NCBI GenBank assembly: GCA_902765215.1
Contig: CACWZA010000005.1
Span: 62,001-126,000 of the forward strand
Length of the DNA: 64,000 nt
Direction of reading: 5' to 3'
Source: an uncultured bacterium
Lineage (GTDB): Bacteria > Cyanobacteriota > Vampirovibrionia > Gastranaerophilales > Gastranaerophilaceae
Below are positions 54,629 to 64,000 of the stretch, piece by piece. A program made the translations under genes and the position numbers. Every line of letters begins with the position of its first letter. Position 1 is the stretch's first letter. The notes beneath the pieces are model-generated. The model ran no database searches, had not been told where the DNA came from, and saw nothing but the letters and a program-made list of their open reading frames with translations.

Positions 54629-55279
54629 TTATTTGATACCGTATGCAGCCATTCCGTTTTGGATTGCATCTGGAAGTTTTTGCTTTGCGTTGTCTCTGCG
54701 TTGTTCCCACATTGTACAGAGAGTATCTTCGAGGTCTTTCTCTGCTTGCAGGTCTGCTTCTTTTTCTGCGATAGGTGTGAGTTGTGCGTCTTGTTGTGCT
54801 TCGAGTTTGTCTGTTTCTGCTTCTTTTACCATTGTGATTAAGTTTGATAAAGCAGTTCTTGCACTTGTAGTGATTGTGTTAAGTGCTGTCATCAATGATG
54901 ACGGATCGTTTGCTGAAGAGATTGATCCAATGTTAACGAATGCTAACAATGGTACTCCGCCAATTACGATGTTGCCTAATTGACCTTGAATGTAGCCGTA
55001 AGCCATTTGACGTTGTGCATCTGTTAATGCTTGACCTTGAGTGCCTGTGCCTAAAGCTATTTGTGAAGAAATGTTTGACAATGCTGCAGCAGAATTGTTT
55101 TGAAGAGTTGTAAATTGGTTTTCCAATTTAGATTTGTTCTTTTCGAAAACTGACTGCATTTTTTCAACACGTTTAGTGTAACGAGTTACCTGGTTGTCCA
55201 AACGTATGCCAGCACGTTGGTGGACTGATACCTCGCGGGATGCTCTTTGATATTCATATTGTAAAAGCAAAAATCCCAT
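54629..55279 (-). CDS. Lineage-specific helical protein with Ser/Asn-rich centre
   Basis: 216 residues, unknown. Residues 1-75 are helical and charged (QYEYQRASREV, TRYTKRVEKMQSVFEKNKSKLENQ), the middle (75-145) is rich in Ser, Thr, Asn and Gly with a hydrophobic stretch LGNIVIGGVPLLAFVNIG, and the C-terminal part is a Glu/Ala/Lys helix. No signal peptide is seen. This helix-hydrophobic-helix layout resembles secretion-system tip or pore proteins in general, but I can name no family. Two TGTAACAARA sites in tandem lie upstream. Confidence 0.75.
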   Translation of the reverse strand: MGFLLLQYEYQRASREVSVHQRAGIRLDNQVTRYTKRVEKMQSVFEKNKSKLENQFTTLQNNSAAALSNISSQIALGTGTQGQALTDAQRQMAYGYIQGQLGNIVIGGVPLLAFVNIGSISSANDPSSLMTALNTITTSARTALSNLITMVKEAETDKLEAQQDAQLTPIAEKEADLQAEKDLEDTLCTMWEQRRDNAKQKLPDAIQNGMAAYGIK

Positions 55280-55363
55280 TTTTAATATCTCCGTGTTTCT
55301 TGTTATATCCTCGTACTTAAATAAAGTTTTTTTGCTTTTTAAAATTGCCTTTTTTGTTGCATT

Positions 55364-55383
55364 TCTTGTTACATTTTGTTACA
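55364..55383 (-). promoter_or_regulatory. Tandem TGTAACAARA sites upstream of the helical-protein gene
   Basis: On the minus strand TGTAACAAAA is followed directly by TGTAACAAGA, a 10-nt period, 85-104 nt before ATG 55279. It is the clearest example of the motif in the window. Confidence 0.55.
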
Positions 55384-55501
55384 AAGTCTGAAAATGCCCA
55401 CTATTACTGAGTTTTATTTTGGGCAAATTTTTGCGTTTTTAGACTGATTTTTATAAATTTAGTGTTCACCTGCAATTAATTGGGGGTAATTTTGGCAATT
55501 T

Positions 55502-56356
55502 TTACTTGTTTACCTTAAAATATATTTCTTTTAGTCTTTTCTTGCTGACGTGCGTGTATAACTGGGTTGTAGCGACATCGCTGTGCCCTAACAGCTCCTG
55601 AACCACCCTTAAATCTGCCCCGTTTTCGAGTAAATGTGTCGCAAAAGTGTGTCTGAGAGTGTGTGGAGAGATTTCTTTGTGTAGTGATTCCCCCAGTTTA
55701 TGTATCAGTCTGTATACATCCTGACGTGTCATTAGTCTTCCGGTGTCTGTTATAAGAAGTCTTTGGGTATCCAGTCCGTATTTATTAATTAATATATCTC
55801 TTTCACTCAGGTAATCGGTTATTGATTTAAGTGCGTATTCCCCAAACGGAACAAGCCTTTCCTTTGATCCTTTCCCAAAGCAGATAATGTTTTTTGACTT
55901 CATGTTTATATTATTAATATTAAGGCTGCATAATTCGGATACCCTGAGTCCGCAACTGTACAGTAATTCAACGATTACTTTTTCAGTCGGGTTAAGGTTC
56001 TGTCTTAAGAGGTTATTCATTTCGTTCATTGATAAAACCTTTGGCAGGTGTTTTGGTAATTTTGCGGGTTCAATTGATGAAAGCGGGTTTGATGTTAAAA
56101 GCTCGTTTGCACATGCCCATCTGAAAAATGATTTTAAGGCGGATATTTTCCTCGATATGCTTGAAGGGGCAATACCGTTTTCTCTTAAGTCCATTATATA
56201 TGAGCTTATATGAAGCCTTGTTATGTTGGTGATTTCGCTTTCCCCGCAGAAGTCTATAAAGTATGTAATATCCCTGCGATAGGCTTCTGTAGTGTTGTTT
56301 GACAGCCCTTTTTCTATTTCAATATAATCTATGAAATCAGATAGTAATGCGTACAT
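55502..56356 (-). CDS. xerD: XerC/XerD-type tyrosine recombinase
   Basis: 284 residues. The SAM-like N-terminal domain (DYIEIEKGLSNNTTEAYRRDI) is followed by the catalytic domain with the R-H-R-H-Y set: SCGLRVSELC, SPHTLRHTFATHLLENGADLR, LLGHSDVATTQLYTHV. All five residues are intact. The sequence fits chromosome-dimer resolution recombinases; XerD rather than XerC is a guess. It could in principle act on other sites, but there is no element next to it. It is divergent from murC. Confidence 0.9.
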   Translation of the reverse strand: MYALLSDFIDYIEIEKGLSNNTTEAYRRDITYFIDFCGESEITNITRLHISSYIMDLRENGIAPSSISRKISALKSFFRWACANELLTSNPLSSIEPAKLPKHLPKVLSMNEMNNLLRQNLNPTEKVIVELLYSCGLRVSELCSLNINNINMKSKNIICFGKGSKERLVPFGEYALKSITDYLSERDILINKYGLDTQRLLITDTGRLMTRQDVYRLIHKLGESLHKEISPHTLRHTFATHLLENGADLRVVQELLGHSDVATTQLYTHVSKKRLKEIYFKVNK

Positions 56357-56403
56357 AATTTTATATTACCATATTTTTTATTGAGTGGATAGGTAAACAA
56401 TAA

Positions 56404-56432
56404 TTTACCATTTCTCGCTTTTGTACTATAAT
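56404..56432 (+). promoter_or_regulatory. Predicted sigma-70 promoter of the mur-ddl-ftsQ operon
   Basis: TTTACC (56404-56409), 17-nt spacer, TATAAT (56427-56432), 37 nt upstream of the murC start. Confidence 0.6.
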
Positions 56433-56468
56433 TATTATAATAAATATGCATATTAATTGGAGTTAACC

Positions 56469-57848
56469 GTGAATAAGAAATATCATTTTATAGCAATTGG
56501 CGGAGTAGGAATGAGCGGGCTGGCTAAATACCTTTTACAGCAAGGTGTTGAGGTGTCAGGTTCTGATATATCTGACAGTAAATATGTTCAGCAGTTGCGA
56601 GAATTGGGCGGAAAGATATTTATAGGACATTCTGCAGAGAATGTACCTGCTGATGCGGTTATTGTTGTTAGCTCCGCAATCAGAGAAACAAACCCCGAGT
56701 TGAAGATTGCAAGAGAAAGAAATCAAACTGTATTTCACCGTTCTGATTTACTGGCTGAAATATCTCGTTCTGATAAGTGTTTTATCGGTTTTTCAGGAAC
56801 CCATGGTAAAACTACAACAAGCGGGATGACCTCTTATGTTCTTTCTAAGGCAGGACTTAAACCGTCTTATGTTGTCGGAGGTATTATTCCTGAATATCAC
56901 ACAAATGCTGAGTACACTGACGGAAGAAACTTTATTGCCGAGCTTGATGAAAGTGACGGAACAATCGTAAAATATGCACCTGATATCGTTGTAGTTAACA
57001 ATTTAGAGGCTGATCACCTTGATTTCTACACTAACGGTTTAGAGTCTGTGATTGACACATTTACCACTTTTATGAAGGGACTGAAACCGACATCTAAGAT
57101 ACTTATTAATATAGATAATTATGGTGTGGGGTTATTAAAAGATAGTTATACAGATTGTAATTATATTACATACGGCCTAAAGGATGCTGAATATACTGCA
57201 AGAAATATAAGTTATAACTACGGATATACGACTTTTGATGTTTACCATAACGATATACTATTAACTCAGGTAAAAATTATACTACCGGGTGAACATAATG
57301 TATATAATGCGCTTGCAGTTATTTCTGCATTGTCTGAGGACGGGGTAGATGTAAAATCAGTTGCACCTTATTTTGAAACCTTTACGGGTATGGGCAGACG
57401 TTTCCAAAGAGTTGCAGAATTTGACGGCATTGTTGTCTATGATGATTATGCACACCATCCGACGGAAATTAAATCAACTCTTTCTGCGATGAAATCTTTT
57501 ACCGATAAGCAGGTAGTTGCTGTTTTCCAACCTCACAGGTATACAAGACTACAGAGTTTGTGGGATGATTTTAAATCTGCATTGCATAATGTATTAACAG
57601 AAAATGACAGAATTATTGTTACGGATGTTTATGCTGCATCTGAAGATGCAATAGATGGTATAAATTCTGAAAAGTTTACTGCAGAATTGGGCGGTGCTGA
57701 ATATTTATCGGGTGATATGCACGAAGTCGCAAGAAAGTTGCTTCCAACCTTAAAAGAAAATACTGTTGTGATTGGTTTAGGTGCAGGTACAATTACTAAT
57801 TTAGCAAAAGAATTAAAATCAGTTAGAGAGGAATTAGCATGGAAGTAA
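56469..57848 (+). CDS. murC: UDP-N-acetylmuramate--L-alanine ligase
   Basis: 459 residues starting at GTG 56469 (GGAG 6 nt before); an in-frame TTG at 56457 overlaps that site and is rejected. IAIGGVGMSGLAKYLL is the N-terminal nucleotide fold, FSGTHGKTTTSGM the ATP P-loop, DDYAHHPTEI and FQPHRYTR the Mur-ligase C-terminal motifs. It adds L-Ala to UDP-MurNAc. It opens an operon with murB, ddl and ftsQ. Confidence 0.96.
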   Translation: MNKKYHFIAIGGVGMSGLAKYLLQQGVEVSGSDISDSKYVQQLRELGGKIFIGHSAENVPADAVIVVSSAIRETNPELKIARERNQTVFHRSDLLAEISRSDKCFIGFSGTHGKTTTSGMTSYVLSKAGLKPSYVVGGIIPEYHTNAEYTDGRNFIAELDESDGTIVKYAPDIVVVNNLEADHLDFYTNGLESVIDTFTTFMKGLKPTSKILINIDNYGVGLLKDSYTDCNYITYGLKDAEYTARNISYNYGYTTFDVYHNDILLTQVKIILPGEHNVYNALAVISALSEDGVDVKSVAPYFETFTGMGRRFQRVAEFDGIVVYDDYAHHPTEIKSTLSAMKSFTDKQVVAVFQPHRYTRLQSLWDDFKSALHNVLTENDRIIVTDVYAASEDAIDGINSEKFTAELGGAEYLSGDMHEVARKLLPTLKENTVVIGLGAGTITNLAKELKSVREELAWK

Positions 57849-58762
57849 GAGAAATAGAGGCTAAGGAAAATTTTGATATATCCGGTATGACAACCTTTAA
57901 AGTCGGCGGACTTGTTAAAAAGGTGTATTTCCCTGCTAATCAGCAAGAGTTTGTCGTACTCCTTAAAAATATTAAAAACCCTCTTATACTTGGGGCTTGT
58001 TCCAATATTATATTTTCATCGCAGGGTTATGACGGTGAGGTTATTTCGACTGTTAAAATGGATTCAATTGAGGTTAGAGGTACACATATTATTGCGGCTT
58101 GCGGTGTAAAAGGCCCTATGGCGTCTCAGACTGCTTATAATTCATCTTTAAGCGGTTTTGAATTTATGATAGGGTTCCCGGGGACAATAGGCGGGAATGT
58201 CTATATGAATGCAGGTGCGCACGGTCAGAATATTTCTGATACTTGTGTTGAAGTATGTTTATATGATACCAAGTCAAAAGAAGTAATATATATAGGTAAG
58301 GATAAACTTGCATTCGGATACAGACACTCTTTGCTGCAAGATGGCAGATATATATTATTGTCAGCGGAATTTGAATTGAAAAAGGCTTCTCAGAGTGAAA
58401 TTAAAGCACTTATGGACAGAAATCTTGAATTCAGAAAAAATATTCAGCCGTCATTGGCTACTCCAAATGCAGGCAGTGTGTTTAAGAACCCGGAAAATGA
58501 TTCTGCAGGCAGATTGCTTGATAAAGCAGGGGTAAAAGAACTTTGCGCTGATAATGTTAAGGTTTGGGAAAAACATGCAAACTTTATTGTTAACACGGGT
58601 AATGCAACATCTGAAAATGTGTTGGAATTAATATATAAAATGTATTCTACCGTAAAAGATATGTATACAATTGAATTAGAGCCTGAAATTAAGTTTTTTG
58701 GCAAGAAAAGTAAACGAGAGGAAGAGATATGCAAGCAAATATACAAAAAGACTCAAAAATAG
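57839..58762 (+). CDS. murB: UDP-N-acetylenolpyruvoylglucosamine reductase
   Basis: 307 residues. FAD-binding LILGACSNIIF, GFPGTIGGNVYMNAGAHGQ, and the C-terminal domain with SVFKNPENDSAGRLLDKAG and the catalytic Glu region (IELEPEIKFFG) are present. Reduces the enolpyruvyl group to form UDP-MurNAc. It overlaps murC by 10 nt and ddl by 34 nt. It is of the type lacking the Y-loop insertion of E. coli MurB. Confidence 0.95.
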   Translation: MEVREIEAKENFDISGMTTFKVGGLVKKVYFPANQQEFVVLLKNIKNPLILGACSNIIFSSQGYDGEVISTVKMDSIEVRGTHIIAACGVKGPMASQTAYNSSLSGFEFMIGFPGTIGGNVYMNAGAHGQNISDTCVEVCLYDTKSKEVIYIGKDKLAFGYRHSLLQDGRYILLSAEFELKKASQSEIKALMDRNLEFRKNIQPSLATPNAGSVFKNPENDSAGRLLDKAGVKELCADNVKVWEKHANFIVNTGNATSENVLELIYKMYSTVKDMYTIELEPEIKFFGKKSKREEEICKQIYKKTQK

Positions 58763-59661
58763 CAGTGTTATGCGGCGGTTTTTCATCTGAGGCTGATGTA
58801 TCAAGACGCTCAGGCAAGAATTGTTATGATGCCTTAATCAGACTCGGGTATAAAAATGCAAAGCTGGTTGATGTTGGAGAGAATATTGCAAATGATTTAA
58901 AAGGGTTTGATTTTGCATATAATGCGCTTCACGGTAAATACGGTGAAGACGGTTGTATACAGGGCTTGTTGGAAATAATGAAAATTCCTTACACGGGTTG
59001 TGGTGTTATGGCGAGTGCTATTGGGATGAATAAAGAATTTACAAAGAGAGTTCTCAGAGATGCAGGGTTGCCGTTAATTAAATCTGTTTGCGTTTCTAAG
59101 GGTGAAAATCTCTTTGATAAAACAAAGGGGTTGGTATATCCGCTTATGGTTAAGCCTGTTTGCGAAGGTTCAAGTTTTGGTATGAGCAAGGTTAACAATC
59201 AGGATGAACTTGTTAAGGCTGTATTTGAGGCGGCTAAGTTTAAGCAGGATATATTAATTGAAGAATATAAAATCGGTGTAAATGCGACTGTTGGCGTTCT
59301 TGAAAAAGACGGCAAGCCATTTGCTACTGATATTCTTGAATTAAGACCACACAATGAGTGGTATGATTATGAGGCTAAATATACAAAAGGAATGACAGAC
59401 TTTATCCTCCCTGCAGAAATATCAGACGATATGACAAAGCAGGTAAAAGAATGTGCCGTAAATGCTTTTAAGGCTTGCGGTTGTTCAGGAGTCAGCAGAG
59501 TCGATTTCCTTATTGTTGATGATATTCCTTATATTTTAGAAATAAATACATCTCCGGGGATGACTGATACGAGCGATTTGCCTGCTCAGTCAGCATCGAT
59601 GGGTATAAGTTATGATGAATTAGTTGAACTTACATTAAAGAGTGCAGGTTTAAATAAATAA
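58729..59661 (+). CDS. ddl: D-alanine--D-alanine ligase
   Basis: 310 residues of the ATP-grasp family. VLCGGFSSEADVSRRSG, NALHGKYGEDGCIQGLLE, YPLMVKPVCEGSSFGMSK and LEINTSPGMTDTSDLP are the family motifs. It forms the D-Ala-D-Ala end of the wall peptide. It starts 34 nt inside murB, an unusually long overlap, and its stop overlaps the ftsQ start by one base. Confidence 0.96.
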   Translation: MQANIQKDSKIAVLCGGFSSEADVSRRSGKNCYDALIRLGYKNAKLVDVGENIANDLKGFDFAYNALHGKYGEDGCIQGLLEIMKIPYTGCGVMASAIGMNKEFTKRVLRDAGLPLIKSVCVSKGENLFDKTKGLVYPLMVKPVCEGSSFGMSKVNNQDELVKAVFEAAKFKQDILIEEYKIGVNATVGVLEKDGKPFATDILELRPHNEWYDYEAKYTKGMTDFILPAEISDDMTKQVKECAVNAFKACGCSGVSRVDFLIVDDIPYILEINTSPGMTDTSDLPAQSASMGISYDELVELTLKSAGLNK

Positions 59662-60605
59662 TGTATTACGATGACAATATAGACAATACTGAAAATAATA
59701 ACCTTCCGCAGATGCCACAGGATAATCCTGAAGTTCCGGATGGAGACCGCAGAGTAAGTCGTTTTCAGACTGAAAGAAGATTGAAGGAGCGTCAGCTTGA
59801 AAGAAAAGTAAGAAAATCAAACAGACGCATCGTTATTTTCATGTCTTTTGCTAGGATTTTTATTCTGTTTTTCCTGATTTATTCGTGTTTCTATATTGTT
59901 AAATTAAAATACTGGAGATTAAATCCGCATGCGTTTTCAAGTTTGGGTAATACATCAATAAAAATCGAAAACAACTATATTGCTACTTCTGACAGAATTT
60001 TAAAGGCTGTTCAGGAAGTGCCTGTGTCGGACAAACCAATATTTTTGATGAATACTGACAGTATCAAAGAATCAATCTTGAAGATACCTCCTATCGAGAA
60101 TGTGTATATAAAAAGATTTTGGATGCCTGCAAGAATAGAGATACTTGTTCAGGAACGCGAACCTGCGATAACTATCGCACCAAATGAAAATGTTCCGCCA
60201 ATCGCTTTTTATACAAAGGACGGTAAGCTTATCGGAAGGGCATATATGCCGCTTCATCCGTCTTTTAAAACAGTTAAGGTGCTTACTTACGGTAACTATG
60301 CCGGTGACGGTAAAATGGATGCAGAAAAGATAAAATTCATTACGACTATAGCAAAGGATATTGAGCAGGCAACAAAAGAGCCGGTTCAGTATATTGATAT
60401 GAGAAACCCTGATGATATTTATGTTCAGATACCGACCGTTAAAATCAAATTGGGTGCTGTGTCGCCGCTTACTTATCCTGATACTTTGAAGAAGATTAAC
60501 GGACTTCCGTCAACCTTGCCAAAAATAAAAGCGTTGAATAAAAAGGTTAAATACCTCGACTTAAGATGGCAGAATAATTTATTTTTTGTTAAACTTGATG
60601 ATTAG
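59661..60605 (+). CDS. ftsQ: Cell division protein FtsQ (POTRA domain)
   Basis: 314 residues. A cytoplasmic basic N-terminus of about 55 residues, one membrane segment (IVIFMSFARIFILFFLIYSCFYIV, about 57-80), then a POTRA domain and a beta domain. The sequence NVYIKRFWMPARIEILVQEREPA is the typical POTRA end. It recruits FtsB/FtsL in the divisome. The position after murC-murB-ddl fits dcw-type gene order, but here ffh follows and not ftsA/ftsZ. Confidence 0.85.
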   Translation: MYYDDNIDNTENNNLPQMPQDNPEVPDGDRRVSRFQTERRLKERQLERKVRKSNRRIVIFMSFARIFILFFLIYSCFYIVKLKYWRLNPHAFSSLGNTSIKIENNYIATSDRILKAVQEVPVSDKPIFLMNTDSIKESILKIPPIENVYIKRFWMPARIEILVQEREPAITIAPNENVPPIAFYTKDGKLIGRAYMPLHPSFKTVKVLTYGNYAGDGKMDAEKIKFITTIAKDIEQATKEPVQYIDMRNPDDIYVQIPTVKIKLGAVSPLTYPDTLKKINGLPSTLPKIKALNKKVKYLDLRWQNNLFFVKLDD

Positions 60606-60620
60606 ACAAAGGGGAAAATA

Positions 60621-62021
60621 ATGTTTGATAGTCTGGCAGACAGATTGCAGAATATAATACAAAATACGGCACGACAAAAAGAGCTCACTCAGGATAATAT
60701 GAAGGATGCCCTGCGTGAAATCAGGCGTGCACTGTTGGAAGCGGATGTTAACCTGAGAGTGGTTAAGGCGTTTATATCCAATATAAAAGATAAGGCTGAG
60801 GGTGAAGATATTATTAAAGGTGTTAACCCAAGCCAGCAGCTTGTAAAGATAGTTAATGACGAGCTTGTAAATATATTAGGGCAAAATGAAGCACCTTTGA
60901 ATCTTGGAAACAAGCCGACAACGATTATGATGTTGGGGCTTCAGGGTTCGGGTAAAACGACTTCATCTGCAAAACTTGCGGTAAAACTCAAAAATGAGGG
61001 TAAGAACCCGTTACTTGTTGCGTGCGATGTATACAGACCTGCTGCTATTAATCAGTTAAAGACACTTGCAGGTCAAATTGATACGGAATGTTTTACTATT
61101 GACGGTTCAACTGATGTTACACAGATTGTACGTTCCGCAAAAGAATATGCAAAAGAGAATAATTATAATGTTCTTATTCTTGATACGGCAGGCCGTCTGC
61201 AGATTGATACAGATATGATGGCAGAGCTGATGCTCATTGACAGAATGTTTCAGCCTGAAGAAAAATTGCTTGTAATTGATTCAATGGTCGGTCAGGAAGC
61301 GGTTAATGTTGCTGAAAACTTTGATGCTCAACTCGGTCTGACGGGTATTGTTTTAACCAAGTTAGACGGCGACTCAAGAGGCGGTGCTGCCCTGAGCGTT
61401 GCTTATTGTACGGGTAAACCTATCAAACTGACAGGTACTGGTGAAAAACTTAATGCACTTGAGACTTTTTATCCTGAGCGAATCGCAACCCGTATTTTGG
61501 GTATGGGTGATATTGTAACCTTTGTGGAACGCGCTAAAGAGGTTATTGATGAAGAAGATGCAAAAGAACTCCAAAAGAAAATGGAAAAGGCGGAGTTTTC
61601 TTTCAATGATTTTCTTAAAATGAAGAAGCAAATGAGTATGTTTGGCTCACTTGATCAGATTATGGGTATGATTCCTGGGCTGAATATCCCGAAAGATCAA
61701 AGAGAAGAACTTACCCATGAGGGTGAAAAACAGTTCAAAAAGATTGAAGTATTTATCCAAAGTATGACGGAAGAAGAGAGAAATAATCCGCAGTTGATTG
61801 ATTCGAGCAGAAAACGCAGAATTTCAAAAGGTTCGGGGATTCCGCTCCATGATATTAATATATTTATAAAACAGTTTGAACAAATGCGTGAGATGATGAA
61901 AGGTATGAACGGAATGAAGAAAAACCTTTCTAAGTTTGCCAAATTCGGAGATATGGGCAATATGCTCGGCGGCAAACTCGGTATGCAGCAGATGATGAAG
62001 AACATGCGCAAGTTCAAGTAA
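60621..62021 (+). CDS. ffh: Signal recognition particle protein Ffh
   Basis: 466 residues. N domain at the start, G domain with GLQGSGKTTSSAKLA (P-loop, about 104), DTAGRLQID and TKLDGDSRGGAALS, and a methionine-rich M domain from about 330, ending MQQMMKNMRKFK. It targets membrane proteins co-translationally with 4.5S RNA. It begins 15 nt after ftsQ and may be read through from that operon. Confidence 0.97.
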   Translation: MFDSLADRLQNIIQNTARQKELTQDNMKDALREIRRALLEADVNLRVVKAFISNIKDKAEGEDIIKGVNPSQQLVKIVNDELVNILGQNEAPLNLGNKPTTIMMLGLQGSGKTTSSAKLAVKLKNEGKNPLLVACDVYRPAAINQLKTLAGQIDTECFTIDGSTDVTQIVRSAKEYAKENNYNVLILDTAGRLQIDTDMMAELMLIDRMFQPEEKLLVIDSMVGQEAVNVAENFDAQLGLTGIVLTKLDGDSRGGAALSVAYCTGKPIKLTGTGEKLNALETFYPERIATRILGMGDIVTFVERAKEVIDEEDAKELQKKMEKAEFSFNDFLKMKKQMSMFGSLDQIMGMIPGLNIPKDQREELTHEGEKQFKKIEVFIQSMTEEERNNPQLIDSSRKRRISKGSGIPLHDINIFIKQFEQMREMMKGMNGMKKNLSKFAKFGDMGNMLGGKLGMQQMMKNMRKFK

Positions 62022-62029
62022 GAAAAAGA

Positions 62030-62058
62030 TTGAGAAAAACGCCTATTTATGGTGTAAT
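62030..62058 (+). promoter_or_regulatory. Predicted sigma-70 promoter of ndk
   Basis: TTGAGA (62030-62035), 17-nt spacer, TGTAAT (62053-62058), 32 nt before the ndk ATG; a strong AGAGGAG follows. Confidence 0.5.
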
Positions 62059-62090
62059 AATATAAATGAGACAAAAAGAGGAGTTTATAT

Positions 62091-64000
<1,910 letters not shown>

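Noticed and set aside
55502-56356. xerD-like gene as the integrase of the tRNA-associated elements
   Set aside because: It lies far from both tRNA loci and looks like a housekeeping chromosome-dimer recombinase.

Overview
The window looks like a chromosome segment from a non-photosynthetic relative of Cyanobacteria (Melainabacteria/Vampirovibrionia, most likely a gut Gastranaerophilales-type genome). This is an inference. It rests on the AT-rich composition, pyruvate:ferredoxin oxidoreductase (anaerobic metabolism), an isolated beta-epsilon ATP synthase pair as in cyanobacteria, a homologue of the cyanobacterial clock-input protein LdpA, a group-3 sigma factor next to a prepilin peptidase, outer-membrane and murein genes, and no photosynthesis genes.

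Layout. 1-7.2 kb: PHP phosphoesterase, a hairpin-rich repeat, nifJ/por, tRNA-Glu with an odd neighbouring element, rpmI-rplT (rplT carries an 11-bp tandem duplication that breaks the frame) and the RNase P RNA. 7.2-16 kb: lysA-cdaA-yitT, then two large lineage-specific proteins with a shared hydrophobic domain flanking recO. 16-31 kb: porin-like protein, ldpA-alkD, atpD-atpC, nudix-HAD-ispF-glyoxalase, a hybrid histidine kinase, a Zn-ribbon/RG-rich/lysine-tail protein, rimM-trmD, sigma-pilD, gyrB. 31-41 kb: one 3192-residue protein made of many repeat types. 41-46 kb: uvrC without its C-terminal helix-hairpin-helix domain, HAD phosphatase, degenerate metallophosphoesterase, a coiled-coil protein, then tRNA-Arg with two structured elements. 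46-56 kb: HNH-like protein, thioesterase-rluB-coaE, a three-gene serine operon, M16 peptidase, a helical protein, xerD-like recombinase. 56-64 kb: murC-murB-ddl-ftsQ-ffh, ndk-tgt and the 3' part of acpS.

Most genes are housekeeping and form compact operons with short overlaps. Three signals are unexplained. First, small structured elements sit next to duplicated 3' ends of two different tRNA genes and share a core hairpin whose stem covaries. Second, a set of large or repetitive lineage-specific proteins without signal peptides share an N-terminal domain in three cases, and in four other cases share the upstream motif TGTAACAARA. Third, rplT is interrupted by a perfect 11-bp tandem duplication that puts a stop codon immediately after a GGT codon, with a matching GGT exactly 11 nt downstream.

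All calls were made by reading the sequence and recalling family motifs; no database search was run.
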